Below, piece by piece: positions 37,140-52,100 of a DNA stretch of 64,000 nt. The stretch is from Clusia tigrina. Its lineage: Eukaryota; Arthropoda; Insecta; Diptera; Clusiidae. Made by a program: the position numbers and the translations under genes. Numbering within the stretch: the first letter of the stretch is position 1; each line of letters opens with the position of its first letter. The notes below the pieces were generated by a model. The model saw only the letters and a program-made list of their open reading frames with translations, was not told the DNA's origin and ran no database searches. The stretch is taken from assembly GCA_920105625.2 (NCBI GenBank), contig OV050030.1:26134016-26198015 (forward strand). Direction: 5' to 3'.

Positions 37140-40100
37140 CACACATCCACACACCCTTTTACAGCCTACCGACGTGCAACCTTATCAGTACCTACGAGGA
37201 GAAACACCGTAATGACTAGAGGAGGTTTTAGCGGAGTTAAGAGTCCTACACTGACGGAGTCTTGACTTTAAATGATTTGTTCCTCGTTAAATACAAAAAA
37301 AAAACACACACACACACACACAAAGATTGGTACACTATACAAAATGTGTTCGATTTAGGTATAAAACTGATCATCAAAATATTTCTAGTTCTGTTGGAAA
37401 TAAAAGATTCTTTCAAATTACTTTACATAAAAATGAATTTTTCACCAGCCACATTAAATAAAATTGCCGCAAATGTTTGTTTTAAATGTAAATAAAAAGA
37501 AAAAACGTTTTTATCTTTTTGGTCGTTTTTGTTTCGTCAGAAATGAACAATAACAAAAAACAGAGTACTGAAATCAACACGCCGCGTCGCGTTCTTCTCC
37601 TATCACTTGAACCCGCAACACGCACGCACACACCCGTCTTCGGAACTAAACCATACTGAGCGATGTTTTATCTAAGCGAACCCGTCCGTTCCACCACCAC
37701 ATGGGGACATCGTGTTTATTCTGCGTTCTGTTCTGTTCTCTGTCGAATTCATTTTAACACTTCTGTGCGCTCTTCGGTTGTATTCATATTTCTTGGCAAT
37801 TTGAGAACTGTTTCTTTTTTTCTATTGCGGTAGTAATGCAGGGGTTCTTCAACTTTTCCAAGGTTCTGAGGATACCATATTTTATTAAGCAGGAATATAC
37901 GAATATGGATATTCGAACAATGAAGGTGTGATTTTATTTTTGAGTCTTCACTGATATTCCATGGTATAATTAGGCGGGTCAGGTTACCAACGGAAGGACT
38001 AACTTAAATGGAGTTTGTGTAGATAGATCGAGAATTTTAAATTTTTGTGTGGTATTTCACGCAGTTTGTTCGTGGTTATCAATTGTATTATCAAGGAACA
38101 GCTTTTATAGCATTCAAAACGTTGTAAACTTTACTTTGAATTTGTAAAGAAAACCTCTAACGCAAGGAAATTTGTTTACTTCCAGAAGAGTCAAAGGTGT
38201 GCCAGCAAAATGTTCAGTGAATAAGTTGCTCTTCAGTAGGAAAAGCTACGAAAACAAAACTCAGTGAAGAAAGAACAATTGCAAAAATTCAAAGACAGTT
38301 CGATAAAAGTGTGGAAAAACCACGAGTCTGTTGCACTTGTATAAACAGTTGGCAACGGTCAACAAAACTGACACAATTATTTTGTCTCAACCCCGCATTC
38401 CTTCAAATTGTTCATTCCAATCATTAGACTACGATTCTACTATTACACAAACCACATTCAGTAGCATAACCATATTTATATAGAACGAACCAAAGAAAAG
38501 AATCTCTTGACTTGGGCCCAAAATTCTTCTTCTGAAATACATCTCCAAATATATTAGTAAGTAAACGAATTGTCACCCAAAGAGACTCCTGTGGTTCACA
38601 ATACTTGCTCTATGTACAATTATTACAGACCGGTACAAAATAAAACTACTCAATTACACAAAAAAAAGAACAAGGAAGTGCCTTATAGAAAATTAGCAAC
38701 ACTGGGATAAGTATTCTGCCGATATTGTATGATAAGCATATGATTTTTCTATGAAAAAGGTCTTATTCTAAGTACAAACCATAAAAAATGGAACTTGGCA
38801 CACAGTTCCTAGTCACTAAATCGTACGAGGTCTATGAACATGGTCTTATTCTAACCACAATCCATAACAAAATGGATAATAACAGCACAGTTCCTAGTCA
38901 CTAAATCGTACGAAGTCTTTAGAAATAAGAACTCTGCTAAATTTTGTTTTTGTACACATTTGAAAGGAAGCCAAGGAGTCGGAGCTCGCCTGTGGACACG
39001 ATTCAAGTTCCCAATGCTTACAAATAGCATTCAACCATCATTTTAACTACTCACTCTCTCAAGGAGTTCTAGAAGTTATGGGCAGCAAGTAAGTATATTG
39101 AAAGACACGAAGTGTTTTCTCGTTTCAACAGTGGCATTAGTAAATTATCTTATTCATTACTGATGATTTATGTATGATATTGTATGTCCTCCTGATGATT
39201 TCACATGTCTTTGCTACAAAAATTCCAGACGATGGAAGTAATTCACATTATATCACACAGAAAAAACGATGAAACGGAAGAGGGTCAATTCGCCACTCTA
39301 TCGAGGATAGAACAGAGTTTTGTATGGGAAAAGTTATCGAGTAAAGTAGGCGTATTCGATTCGCCACTCTATCGAGGATAGAACAGACTTTTGTATGGAC
39401 AAATTTATCGAGTAAAGTAGGCGTATTCGATTCGCCACTCTATCGAGGATAGAACAGACTTTTGTATGGAAAAAGTTATAGAGTAAAGAAGGCGTATTCG
39501 ATTCGCCACTCTATCGAGGATAGAACAGAGTTTTGTATGGGAAAAGTTATCGAGTAAAGTATGCGTATTCGATTCGCCACTCTATCGAGGATAGAACAGC
39601 CTTTTGTATGGGAAAAGTTATCGAGTAAAGTATGCGTATTCGATTCGCCACTCTATCGAGGATAGAACAGCCTTTTGTATGGGAAAAGTTATCGAGTAAA
39701 GTAGGCGTATTCGATTCGCCACTCTATCGAGAATAGAACAGACTTTTGTATGGAAAAAGTTATCGAGTAAAGTAGGCGTATTCGATTCTCCACTATCGAG
39801 GATAGGACAGACTTTTGTATGGAAAAAGTTATAGACTAAACTATGCGTATTCGATTCGCCACTGTATCGTGGGTAGGACATACTTTTGTATGGAAAAAGT
39901 TATGGAGTGAAGTAGGCGTATTCAATTTGCCCCTCTATTGAGAATAGAGCAGACTTTTGTAGAGTAAGCGATCCGATTCGCCACTCTATCGAGGATAGAA
40001 CAGAGTTTTGTATGGGAAAAGTTTTAGAGTAAATTATACTCGGATGAAACGAGCGAGTTTTTCTATTCTCGATAGAAAGTGCTTCCAAATTGAAGTTGCT

Positions 40101-43100
40101 TGAAAACCAACGAGATTAAAAATTACCCAAGAAAATTTCCCTGGGATTTTTTATATATCAGTGCTTTTTTTGAAACAGTGCTGCCAAGTATACCACTTAA
40201 TCGTTTGCTGTTTTCTTCGCACAGCTCGAAACGAGCTCGATACAAGATACGAATCGAATACGCCTATTGTTTTCTTACAAGCCGGGGAATTGTGGTAGGA
40301 CTTATAATGGATGAGCCCAATAATGTATTAAACAAATATTTGGGTCTAAATAAAATTCATTCCTCAAAATAATGAAAGGTATGGTTCAAAGTAAGCTAGT
40401 ATGTGTTTCCCATTAATAGTTCTTGAAGTCAAAAATAATAACTTCACTCACTGGATTCCATATTACATGCTCCTGGGCAATACAAATGTGTTGCCTTTCT
40501 ACAGGGCTACTGTAAGGATATAAAAAATACGGCTTTGCCTCCAAGTACAACACATTAACACCATAAACGCTATAAAAGAGTGATGTAGGCACCAGAGAAC
40601 ACAGAGAAGGGAAAGTATTTTTCGATGCCAGCGTCCGGAGCGAACACACCACGATTTTGAGTGGATTCACCACGATTCTGAGTGGATTCAACACGTTTTT
40701 CAGTGGATTCGTGTACAATGTCCGTCTGCTTTATTTCGCTGCTTTGCCGTTTGACGTTTAAGTTTCTTTACTCTGTGTTCTCTGGTAGGCACACCCTTCA
40801 CAATATTCATCGATACCATATGCGGTGAAATGTCCTCTATTTAAGAATCACTGCATTAATAAATATTTGATTTTATTTCTTTATTTTTGAACGTTTTTTT
40901 ATGTGTGCATCGTGTTTAGTTGTGAAGAAAAATTTAAAAAAAATCACTCACAAACACACACACATGAATAATAAATATTAATTTCAATTAGAATTTCTTT
41001 TGCCATTGAAAAAATGCTTCCATTTGGTTTATTGAAACAAGGTCAGTCGATATTTTGACCCAGAAGTGATTGTAATAAAGTTCTCATATCAATGAACACA
41101 CTGTTCGATTTTTCTTCATAGAAAAAGGGGTTGGTTGGCAATTGTAGTAAAAATATGCACAACCCAATATTTTGTAGGTGCTGATGCCATTGCTTTAAAG
41201 AAAGTTTTGATTAACAAAGAGGATCATCAATAATTTCACTTGAAATCGTTTCACTTCAATATTTGAAAGGCGTTCGGGAGAGAGAATAGAAATTTGTTGA
41301 GTAAGTCTCAAATTCATTTCAGATTTGCAGTGAAGGGGAAACAGAGACAAATGTGTATATTATCAATTAATAATACATACGAGGTGTGATCAAAAAAGAA
41401 CCGTTATTGTGTGATCAAAAAATAAAGTATTTATTTATTCATCAACAACTATTTTGTCCCCTTTAAAGTAATTCCCCTCAGATATAATACACTTATGCCA
41501 GCGTTTTTTCAAATCCTCGAAACACTTCTGAAATGCTTTTTTTGGTATCGCCTACAGCTCCTGTTTCGATTTTTCTTTTATCTCCTCAATCGTAGCAAAA
41601 CGCTTTCCTTTCATCGGTGTCTTCAGTTTTGGAAAGAGGAAAAAGTCAGCGGGGGCCAAGTCCGGTGAATACGGTGGTTGAGGCATGACAACGGTTTTGT
41701 TTTTTGGCCAAAAACAGCTCCTGAGCGATGTCCATGCGACGTTGTTTTTGCTCAAACTTTAGCAATTTTGGAACAATCTTCGCTGCCGCACGTTTCATGC
41801 CTAAAACATCTGTAAAAATTGCTTGGCATGAGCCGAACGATATGCCAACATCATCAGCAACCTCTCTGATAGTGATTCGACGATTATCCAAAATCATTTT
41901 CTTCACTGCGTCAATGTTTTCATCTACTAAAAAGCGCCATCTTACGTTCCATTTGGGAAGCATAACATATTGGTGGTGGGAATCATACTAGAAAAGCCGC
42001 CTTTCAGTATTTGAAGCACAGAGAGCACATATTTTACATACATACCAGTTTCATATCCTTTCTGGTCTCGAATATCCGTGAATCTCGGAATCTTAAAATA
42101 TATATGTATTTTAATACTGCCTTCATTGCCTATGACTTGGGGTTGAGTTCAAAAGCTCATTATATTATTTTGAGATTTTTAAAGTAAACATTACTCAACG
42201 GAAGAATTAATCATACACAAAATTTTAAGTGGGTAACATTGAGAGACATTATTGCTGTGAGGAAACATGTAACCAGACTAGAGTAAAGTATATATAAAGG
42301 AGGTAGATATATTAGATATATTTCCGGGTGTTATACACTGCGACCTGAAAGATCTATTGCGATGCCCCTATTATAGCGGAGATAAAAAAAATAAAATTTA
42401 ATTAATAGGCTTCAAATAATAGTCTACGCCGATGAATTCCATCTAGATAGATCAGTTAAAATTGATGATTGATTGTTCTGTGCTACTTATTCATTCATTC
42501 GGTTAATTATAAAATGTGTTACTTTGAAGTCAAATAAATTTGGAAACTCAGTTTTTTATAACACATTTTTTTATAACTCAGTTTTATCGTTTTTATTTTA
42601 AAGGAAGAACGAAAAGAACATTGAATTAATTCATTATGAAGCAGAGTAAACATAGTAAGAAACTTAAACGTCAAACGGCAAAGCAGCGAAATAAAGCAGA
42701 CGGACGTTGTACATGAATCCACTGAAAATCGTGTTGAATCCACTCAGAATCGTGTTGAATCCACTCAAAACCGTGGTGTGTCCGCTACACTGGCAGCGAA
42801 AAAGAGTTTCTTGTCTCTGTGTTCTCTGTTATAAAGTGCTTTTATTTCCATCTGGGTATGCTCTTCTTACCAGCACACCTCTCTCGCACATTCGTACTTA
42901 ATACTTCAGCCCGCACTTCCCCTCATCCAGCTCTTTGCCTCTCTGGGAGCCAGATACTGGCTCGCGGGAGCTATCAAGCCGAGTTGCCCACCACTAGTCT
43001 ACGGTATGTATCAGGCATAGCACTCCACATTAACCTTTGGACCTATACGCATAAGAATGGATACAAAACTGAAGCCTGAATATAATTGATTTGATATCAT

Positions 43101-46100
43101 ACTAATATGTGATCCTTTAATATTAAAGTAGATTGCAGATACTCGTAGACGATAGTTCACTAACGATAATACACGACTATGTCCAATCTATGAGGAGATT
43201 TCTGCAATTCAACACACTAAAACAGAGGAACATTTTTATTTGTCTCTCGAAAGTATGCAACGATTTTTGAGAAGCGTTCCTTAGAAGCTGCTAATTTGGC
43301 GCAAGACACACTCAAAAATCGGTCTCTTCGAGAAAGTCTCTATCCTAAGCAGTCCATCTACAATATATTACCATGCACCCCGCTGATCAATTTGACATAT
43401 ATTTCGCTCAAATTAATAATAATTTAAACAGTCCTTAGTTAAGTTATTTTATCGATCAATCACACTTATAGGAAGGCTTCAAAAAACTAATGCAAAGCTA
43501 GTGCTTGTAGTTTACTTCCAACCACGCCTCTTTGGATACATGCACTGAGTATACATAAATATGTGCTGAGTGTAGCAGGAATTGACTTTAAAATTTCTTG
43601 TCGCTGATTAAGAAACGAATTAATGCAAAAATTAAGAAGAAACTTGAGCAAATAAATAAATTAAATTGGAATGAGAACGAACGATTCAGAACTCACTTAA
43701 TTGGTGATTGGATTAAATTTTATATATGCATGTTTACGACTTTTGTTGTTTATAATTCTCACTTTCGTTCCATGAATGGCGTAATCTTATAAGCAATTGT
43801 TTTAAGTTCAAAGAATTTAATTGCATATTGCACATAAAGTGATGTAATCGGTGTCAGTAGCCTACTCCCAGTTCATCCTCAAGCACGAAGCAGGCTTGGT
43901 ATTTATTCAAATCTTCATCCATTTATAGACATATCAGGGAAAATAATAGTATATATACTTTTAGTCAGTAACTTTGACGGTAGATGGCGCTTCAATCTTA
44001 TTTAAGTATAAAAGCACTTTCTAAAGTAGAATTACCCAGGAGATTAGCCATGTTTAATTCACCACCCAGGTTACTCGCTTGCCAAAATACAACAACGAAG
44101 TCGTTAGGGAGGTGCTTGCTAGAAATATGACAGCACTGTCAACACATTTTCAGTCTATATTGATATTTCACATGAACAATTTAATTTGGCAGCACAGTTC
44201 CAAGTGAGTGTAGCACTGGCATAAATTTACTGTCCATATTGATGTTTTTACATGGAAAAATTTTATTTGGCAGCACAGTTCCAAGTGAAGGCAACACTGG
44301 CAAAGAAATTATCTGTCCATATTGATATTTGTATTGGCGAAAAATTGGACTGGCAACAAATTTTGCATCCATATTAATATTTTTACATGGACAAATTGGA
44401 TTTGGCAGCACAATTTCCAAGTGAAGACAACACTGGCAACAAATTTTGTGTCAATATTGAGATTTTTATACGAAAAGATTTTATTTGGCAGCACAGTTCC
44501 ATGTAAAGGCAGCACTGACAAAGGATCGTGTGTCAATAAAGAAAGTTTTATATGGAAAAATTAGATTTGGCACCACAGTTCCAAGTGAAGACAACACTGG
44601 CAACAAATTTTGTGTCAATATAGAAATTTTTATATGGAAAAATTGGATTTGGCAGCACAGTTCCAAGTGAAGGCAACACTGGCAACAAATTTACTGTCCA
44701 TATTGATATTTTTGCATGGGAAAATTTTATTTGGCAGCACAGTTCCAAGTGAAGGTAGCACTGACAAAGAATTGTGTGCCAATATTGAAATTTTTTGCAT
44801 GGAAATATTTTGAATCTATGTATGTACAACCTAGTGGGATGGGATGTCAGGACGGACAATGTACCAGCGGCCCCGAGTGGAAATGCATCATTCTGCCCCG
44901 GTCTCAAAATTTGCCAAGGGCCTCACATTGTATTGTTCCTCCACTGGCAAATACTATAAAAAGTCTGATTTGGCAGCACTGTTTCTTCTCGCTAAGCCGT
45001 ACGAATCTCCCCACACTACAAATAGTGACCAGAGAACACAGAGAAAGGAAACTTAAATGTCAAACGGCAAAGCAGCGAAATAAAGCAGACGGACTTTGTA
45101 CACGAATCCACTGAAAATCGTGTTGAATCTACTCTGAATCGTGGTGAATCCACTCAAAATCGTGGTGTGTCCGCTACGGACGCTGGCAGCGAAAAAGTTA
45201 TTATTTTCTCTGTGTTCTCTGATAGTGACTTCCCTAACTTTTGTTGTTGTAATCACATATATATTTAAAAAATGAAGATGTTTAAGTAAAAATGAAGATG
45301 TTTAAGTAAAAATGAAGAGATATTTAAATAATGAGGATTTAATTAAGTATTTAAGTGCGTTCCAAAGGGATACAAGAAGTGTGTTCCAAATGAAGTGCCG
45401 TCAGAGACTTGCAGTAAAGAACGCTATAGGTAGCTCTTTGACGTATCCATGTTCCATGAATCGTAGAAAAGTAGAAGAAGGATGCTAAGCTAAGGGATGT
45501 GGGATGGCGCCAATTCACAAACAGTTTACATATATCGAATGAAGAAGAGACACACTCAATTATGAGTGATGAATTGTATATTATTTTATTGTAAACATAA
45601 CGGAAAGAGTACTAAGGCCGAAAGTGCCATGGTCCGGTTATTTCTGTTCTAAACCGTCATCAGAAAATTTAATGTTGTTACGGGAAAATCAATGAAGGTA
45701 ACAATATATTCTGTCCGTCCAAGTAAATACACAGTTGGAACTAAACACACTTCCCCGGGCATATTATCCGCCAACTACTGAAACCGCGTTCTTGCCATGC
45801 CGCGTGGAGGACTCATGGTTAACATATTGTACTCTGATTAATTTATTAATGGTGAATGCATTTTGGGTAATAAAAACATACTTAAAGATGACTACGTACT
45901 TTTCTGACAAAATATACGAGCAACTGAGTAATATAAGCACATCAATTTATATTATTTAAGTATCGTTTCTGTTGCAATTCTAAGAAAAAACTATTGGAAT
46001 AAAATACGAAAAATATATTAACTCATATCTGAATATTTATACTAACAGCCAGCACCGCCCGTCATGAAAAGCGAGGACGTTTGCACACCATAAATTAGAG

Positions 46101-49100
46101 CTGCTTCGCAAATCCCATTCCACATAATCATAGCTGTGACCCTCCGACAACGCAACGAACTTTGCACTGGAAGGCGTCCCTCAGCAATTTTTCACAGGAG
46201 AAGACAGGAAAAAGAAACGCCTTCGACAACACAGAAAACAATTTCTTGGAAAATCACAATTTTGCACTCGGTACACAAAGAGGGCGGCAGGGCAGGGCAA
46301 TGCAATTGGATGCGCTCTAACCGCGTTTCTCTGTTCCCTTTTGCCGCTTGCACATTTACTTATTTATTTATTTTATTATTATAATTTTTTATCGATTAAT
46401 AAACCCGCTTCGTTGTTCGCAATTCTATGCCACTGCACGCGTTTTGCTGGTGGACTGTTTCAGTGGTCGCAGCTGAAACTGGCAAAAACCCCGCGAAGAA
46501 AAACAAAATGGAAATATTAATTTAAATTTAAATTATGTGCGCGATGGACGCGAGAAGCAAAGAAAGCAGACACCCAACTGCTTCTTCCATGTGTCCACTA
46601 AACAAATTGCCTCTTAATTAGCCAACGTTCCATTGTTGCCTCTCCATACGCCTTTCTCAATGCAATTCGCCATTGGGCACTACAATTTGCAGAATATTGA
46701 AGAAAAAAGCAAAGAAAACATAATTGAAAAGAATCAAAAGCAATATGCCGGAGAATTACTACCGAGAAAGAGCGCCACTGAGACGCCGCGATACGATTTG
46801 ATAACTCGTAAATCAAATTAGAACAGACTGGGAGAGGAACGAGTTACAGAATTGGCATTGTCGAAGCTCACTCGGAGTCCGTCCACGCCGCACACCATCA
46901 ATACTCCAGATGGTCTATATTGAAAGTTCAGAAACCCAGGCCCTATTCCTCCAGCAACTTTTCACTTTGCAATTTTGCAGTTTTTCATTTCAACTATGCA
47001 ATATTTTAATATCACTTCTTTGTCAGTTTTGTATTTTTATTTCATAACAATTTCATTCAAATAACAAAGAATTGTTTTTTATATTTTAATGAAGAAAAAA
47101 AAATTATTTAATTTATTTATTATTATTTATTTTTTATATTCTTATATATTTATTTATTATTTATTCTTTATATTTTTATATATTTATTAATTATTTCTCT
47201 CTTTAAAGCGTATAAAAAAGCAATCAGGTATTTTTTTATTTATAGCCTCGCAAAAAAAACAATAAAGTATTTATTTTTAGTGAAGAAATAAATAATCACA
47301 CAGAACTATTATCAGTTGCTAGTATTGGAAGTAATCCCGAGAGACTAACTGATAAAGTCGTGTCAGAACACAAAATTTTACACATAATATAAACAAAGTT
47401 CCCTCTGATTAGAATCAAAGTAGCCGTTAATGCAGCACGCAGCACAACTCTGAATAATCTCAAAGCACGTTGGAACTTTCAAAAGAACAATTCAACTGAT
47501 TTTTCTTATAATTCAAAGCATTTTCTTTACGCAGACAAACATGTTTCAAACATTAAGCAGAATTTTGTGTTTAATTCAAGGGAAAAAGAACAATTGAAAC
47601 TGTTTAAAACACTCGCACATATTTTGTAAACCTAAGTAAACTAAACACTCTTCGGCGGCAGCAGAGCGGCCCTCGTCTTCACCCTAATAAAGTGACAATG
47701 TGACGACACAAGTTCTTATCTCTCTGCTGTGAATTGATAAGATTAAACCCCACTATCCAAGTACATTTAGAAAAAGCGAGGCCAAATCGACAAATGATTA
47801 GGAAACCGAAAGCGAAGCAACCAGCTGAGGTAGAATAGAAGTGAGTAACCGACAAAAAAACAAACACAAAATAATAAAAAATACCTGATAAAAAAAAAAC
47901 AAATCAAATAATAAAAATAAAAAAAATCACAAAGAAAAAAATAAATAAAAAAACACAAGTAATTATAAAAACAAAACCAAAAATAAAAGGGTGCAATTGT
48001 TGGTAAGATTACACAATGGGATATTAAACGAAAGTCATAAAAATAATTAAACAAACAAAATATTATTATCATTTTAAACTTTGTTCTGATAAAGGAATTA
48101 TTCAAATAAACAAATTAATGAGACTTTCAAATCAACACAACAAAATTCAAAAGAAAATAAACAAAAAATAAACAAACAAAAAAATTCAAAATAAAATAAA
48201 CAAAAAATAAACAAACAAAAAAAACACAAAATAAAGCAAGCGAAATATAAAAAAAACAAAATAAAACTTAGGAAAATAAAAAAATAAAACAAACGAAATA
48301 CAAAAAAAAAAATAAAACAAACACGAAAAATAAAACAAACAAAAAAAATAAAACAAAAATCAAAAATAAAAAAGGTAAAGAAATTAAAAAACAAACAAAA
48401 ATAAAGAACAAAGGAAAAATAATAATTAAAAAATAAACAAGAAATATTTAAAACAAGGAAGTAAAAAATCAAGCAAACAAAAAAAAAAACCACATTTAAA
48501 AATGAATTAGGAAAGCTAAAAAATAAATCACACGAAATATAAAAAAAACAAAATAAAATAAAAACGAAAAATAAAAATATAACAACAATGAAAAATAAAA
48601 AAAATAATAAAAAAAAACAACAAAGACAAAATATATAAAATAAGAAAAAATAAAAAACAAAAAAAAAATAATAATAGAAAAATAAAGAAATATTTAATAA
48701 ATGGGGAATATGAAAATTAAACAAAGGACAAAATTAAACACATTAAAAAAAGAGTTAAGCAAAAAAACAAACGAAATATAAAAAAAACCAAATAAAATAA
48801 ACACGAAAAATAAAAAATTTAATAAAGAAAAAATAAAACTAAAATCAAAAATAAAAAAGCTTATAAAAGATATAAAAATAAAAAAACAAAGAAAAAATAA
48901 TAATAATAAAACAAAAAAAATAATAATAAAAAAAACAATGAAAAAATAAAAAAAACAAAAAAATTACAATAAAAAAATACAAACAAAGAAATATTAAAAA
49001 AAGGAAATTACAAATTAAACAAACAAAAATAAACACATTAAAAAAGGAATTAGCAGAATAAAAAAATAGAACAAACAAAATATGAAAAAAAATAAAAGAA

Positions 49101-52100
49101 CCACGAAAAATAAAACAAAAAAAAATAAAACCAAAAAATTAAAAATAAAATAGAAATAAAAAATAAATAAAAAAAACAAGCGAGATTTAAAAAAACGAAA
49201 TAAAAAATAAAAGAAAGAAAAAAATAAAACAAAAATCAAAAGTAAAAAAGATAATAAAAATATAACAACAAAGAAAAAATAAAAATACAAAAAAAATAAA
49301 AAAAACAAAGAAAAAATAAAAAGAAACAAAAATAATAATAATAAAACAAACAAAAAAATATTTAATAAATAGAAATAAAGAATAAAAAAATTTAAAAAAG
49401 AAATAAATCCATTAAGAAAGGAATGAGGAATATAAAAAAATAACACAAACGAGATATAAAAAAAACCAAATACAACAAAACCCGAAAAATAAAAAATAAA
49501 ACAAAGAAAAAAATAAAAAAAGAGATAATAAAAAATTAACAAAACAAAGAAAAAATAAGAGTTTAAAAAAAATCAAAAAATAATAAAAAAACCAAAAAAA
49601 AATAATATAAAAACAATAAGATTAAAAAACAAACAAATATTTTAATAAATAGAAATAAAAAAATTAAACAAAAAAACTACTTAAAAAGGGTGTTAGGAAA
49701 ATAAACAAAAAAACAAACGAAATATAAAAAAAAACAAAATAAAACAAACACGAAAAATAAAAAATTAAATTAAAGAAAACAATAAAAACAAAGAAAAAAA
49801 ATAAAACAAAAATCAAAAATAAAAAGAGATAATAAAAAATTAACAAAACAAATAAAAAATAGAAATTAAAAAAAATCAAAAAATAATAAAAAAAACCAAA
49901 AAAAATAATATAAAAACAAAAAAAAAACAATAAGATTAAAAAACCAACAAAAAAATATTTAATAAATAGAAATAGGGAATAAAAAAATTAAACAAAAAAA
50001 CTCATTAAAAAAGGTGTTAAGAAAATAAAACAAACGAAATATAAAAAAAAAAACAAAATAAAACAAACACGAAAAATAAATAATTAAATTAAAGAAAACA
50101 ATAAAAACAAAGAAAAAAAATAAAACAAAAATCAAAAACATAATAAAAAATAAAAAAACAAAGAAAAAATAATAATAATAAAAGTAAAAAAAACAAATAA
50201 TAATAAAAAAACAAAAAAAATAATAAAAAAAACAAAGAAAAAATAATAATAATAAAGCAAACAAAGAAATATTTAAAAAAGGAAATAAAAAAATTAAACA
50301 AACAAAAAAAAAAATAAACACATTAAAAAAGGTATTAAGAAAATAAAAAAATAAAACACTACTACTGCCACGCCCACAATTAACCAAAAATCAATACTAG
50401 GTTCCTATAGAAGATTCATCAAAGATGTTTCACAGGAAGGTTGAGGATACTACCAATAAACACCACACAAAAAATGGGCCAGTTATTTTGAAAGCCACGC
50501 CCACTATTGATACATTTTTATAACTTACGAGCTATACAATGTTGTTGGAAGAAATTTCGTATACGTAGGTTAGGTTAGGTTGCGATCCGCACTTCCACTC
50601 GGAGACATCTATGTCCATTGTGACAGCCTTCAAACATGCCAAGAGGAGGCATACTCGTCCTTACCCTCGATATCCGTATACATTGGAAGTACCATCCCTA
50701 TTAAACCATTTGGTTTTCCAAATGAAAGTGAGAAGATCCGATGAGTCCACCTTCGTTATCTCTGTCAAGCTTGTAAAGAAGCGCGACTCCAAACATTGAA
50801 GTAGTTTTAACTGTAATCTTGGACATTGACATAAAAAGTGATGAATCGATTCTATTCTTCATCATAGCAACTCCTCCATAGCCCGCTCGACAGAATACGC
50901 CAACGTTGAACAATTGGTGCGATAGCACAATGCCCGGTAATGAACCCCGTAAGCACCCCTACTGCAGATTTGTTGAGCCCTAAAAGAACCTTCGTTCGCT
51001 TCATATCTAACCTAGGCCATAAGGCCCGTGAGACTTCACAGTCATCACGATTAGTCCATAAGTTATTTGTCACCGCAATAGTGAATTCATCTATGCTCCT
51101 AAACAGTTCACATATCGGGATTTGTATTGAGGTATCTGCGTCGTTAATGCCCATTTCAGAGCCCCTTCTGGCCATCTCGTCCTCTACTACATTCCCTTCT
51201 ATATTGCTATGTCCGCCAACCCAGCAAAGTGAGACCTTGTGGGGTCCAATATTAGGTACGACATTTCATTACCAACTTCGATTAAACTGCCTTGGATTTT
51301 ATTGCCTTAAGCGCTGCCTGACTATCCACACAGATAGTGATATTCGAGGGTCGAATTATACTACTTTGTGTCAGCCTGGCCGCTTTCCCAACTGCATAGA
51401 TTTTGGCCTGAAAGACGCTGCATGCGTCAGGCAGCCGATATGACTGTCTTGCCTGCAAGCCTTCTGAGAAGATACCCGCCCCCGTTCCACTCTCATCTTT
51501 GAGCCGCCAGTGTAGATGATAATGTCAGAATTACCCGTTACAGAACCTGACTCCCAGTAAAAGTATGTGGAGGCTACAAACACAACGCTACATACACAAG
51601 AAATGGAGATGATCAGATAAAAGGCACGCCTCTCTACCATCCATATAATGAACTTTCGGGACACCACTTTTAAGTGACCTTAGCTAATGCTAATAAATTA
51701 CCTTCTAATGATGATATATGAATACAAACATTTTACATTAGGCCCGTAATAGAGTGCATGCAAAATATGGGCACATTTTTACTACAGCCACGTCCACAAT
51801 TAACCAATATTGATTTTTGTGACCCTACTTATCAAAGAAACTTCATACGAAGATTCAAAGAGCTAGTACAAACTACGAAACAAAAAAGGGCGGTACATTT
51901 TAGAGCCACGCCCCTCTATTGATCCATATTTGAAACTTGGCCTATGCCAATTTTTTTTGGACCAAACTTTATATGAATTAGTATATTGCTGCAAAGCCAT
52001 TTAGAAGAAATAGGGACGATAACGCCTCCCTCCATTATATTCAACTCAGGGTACCCTACCGAATATTACCATAGATATGCTTCTAATGATGATTTATGAA

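Noticed and set aside
48098..50387. Long Phe/Leu-rich - strand frames resembling membrane proteins
   Set aside because: They are translations of an A-rich low-complexity array; overlapping frames give equally long products.
50566..50582. Telomere-like GTTAGGTTAGGTT
   Set aside because: Only two or three units at the edge of a retroelement fragment; not a telomeric array, and flies of this kind use other telomere sequences.
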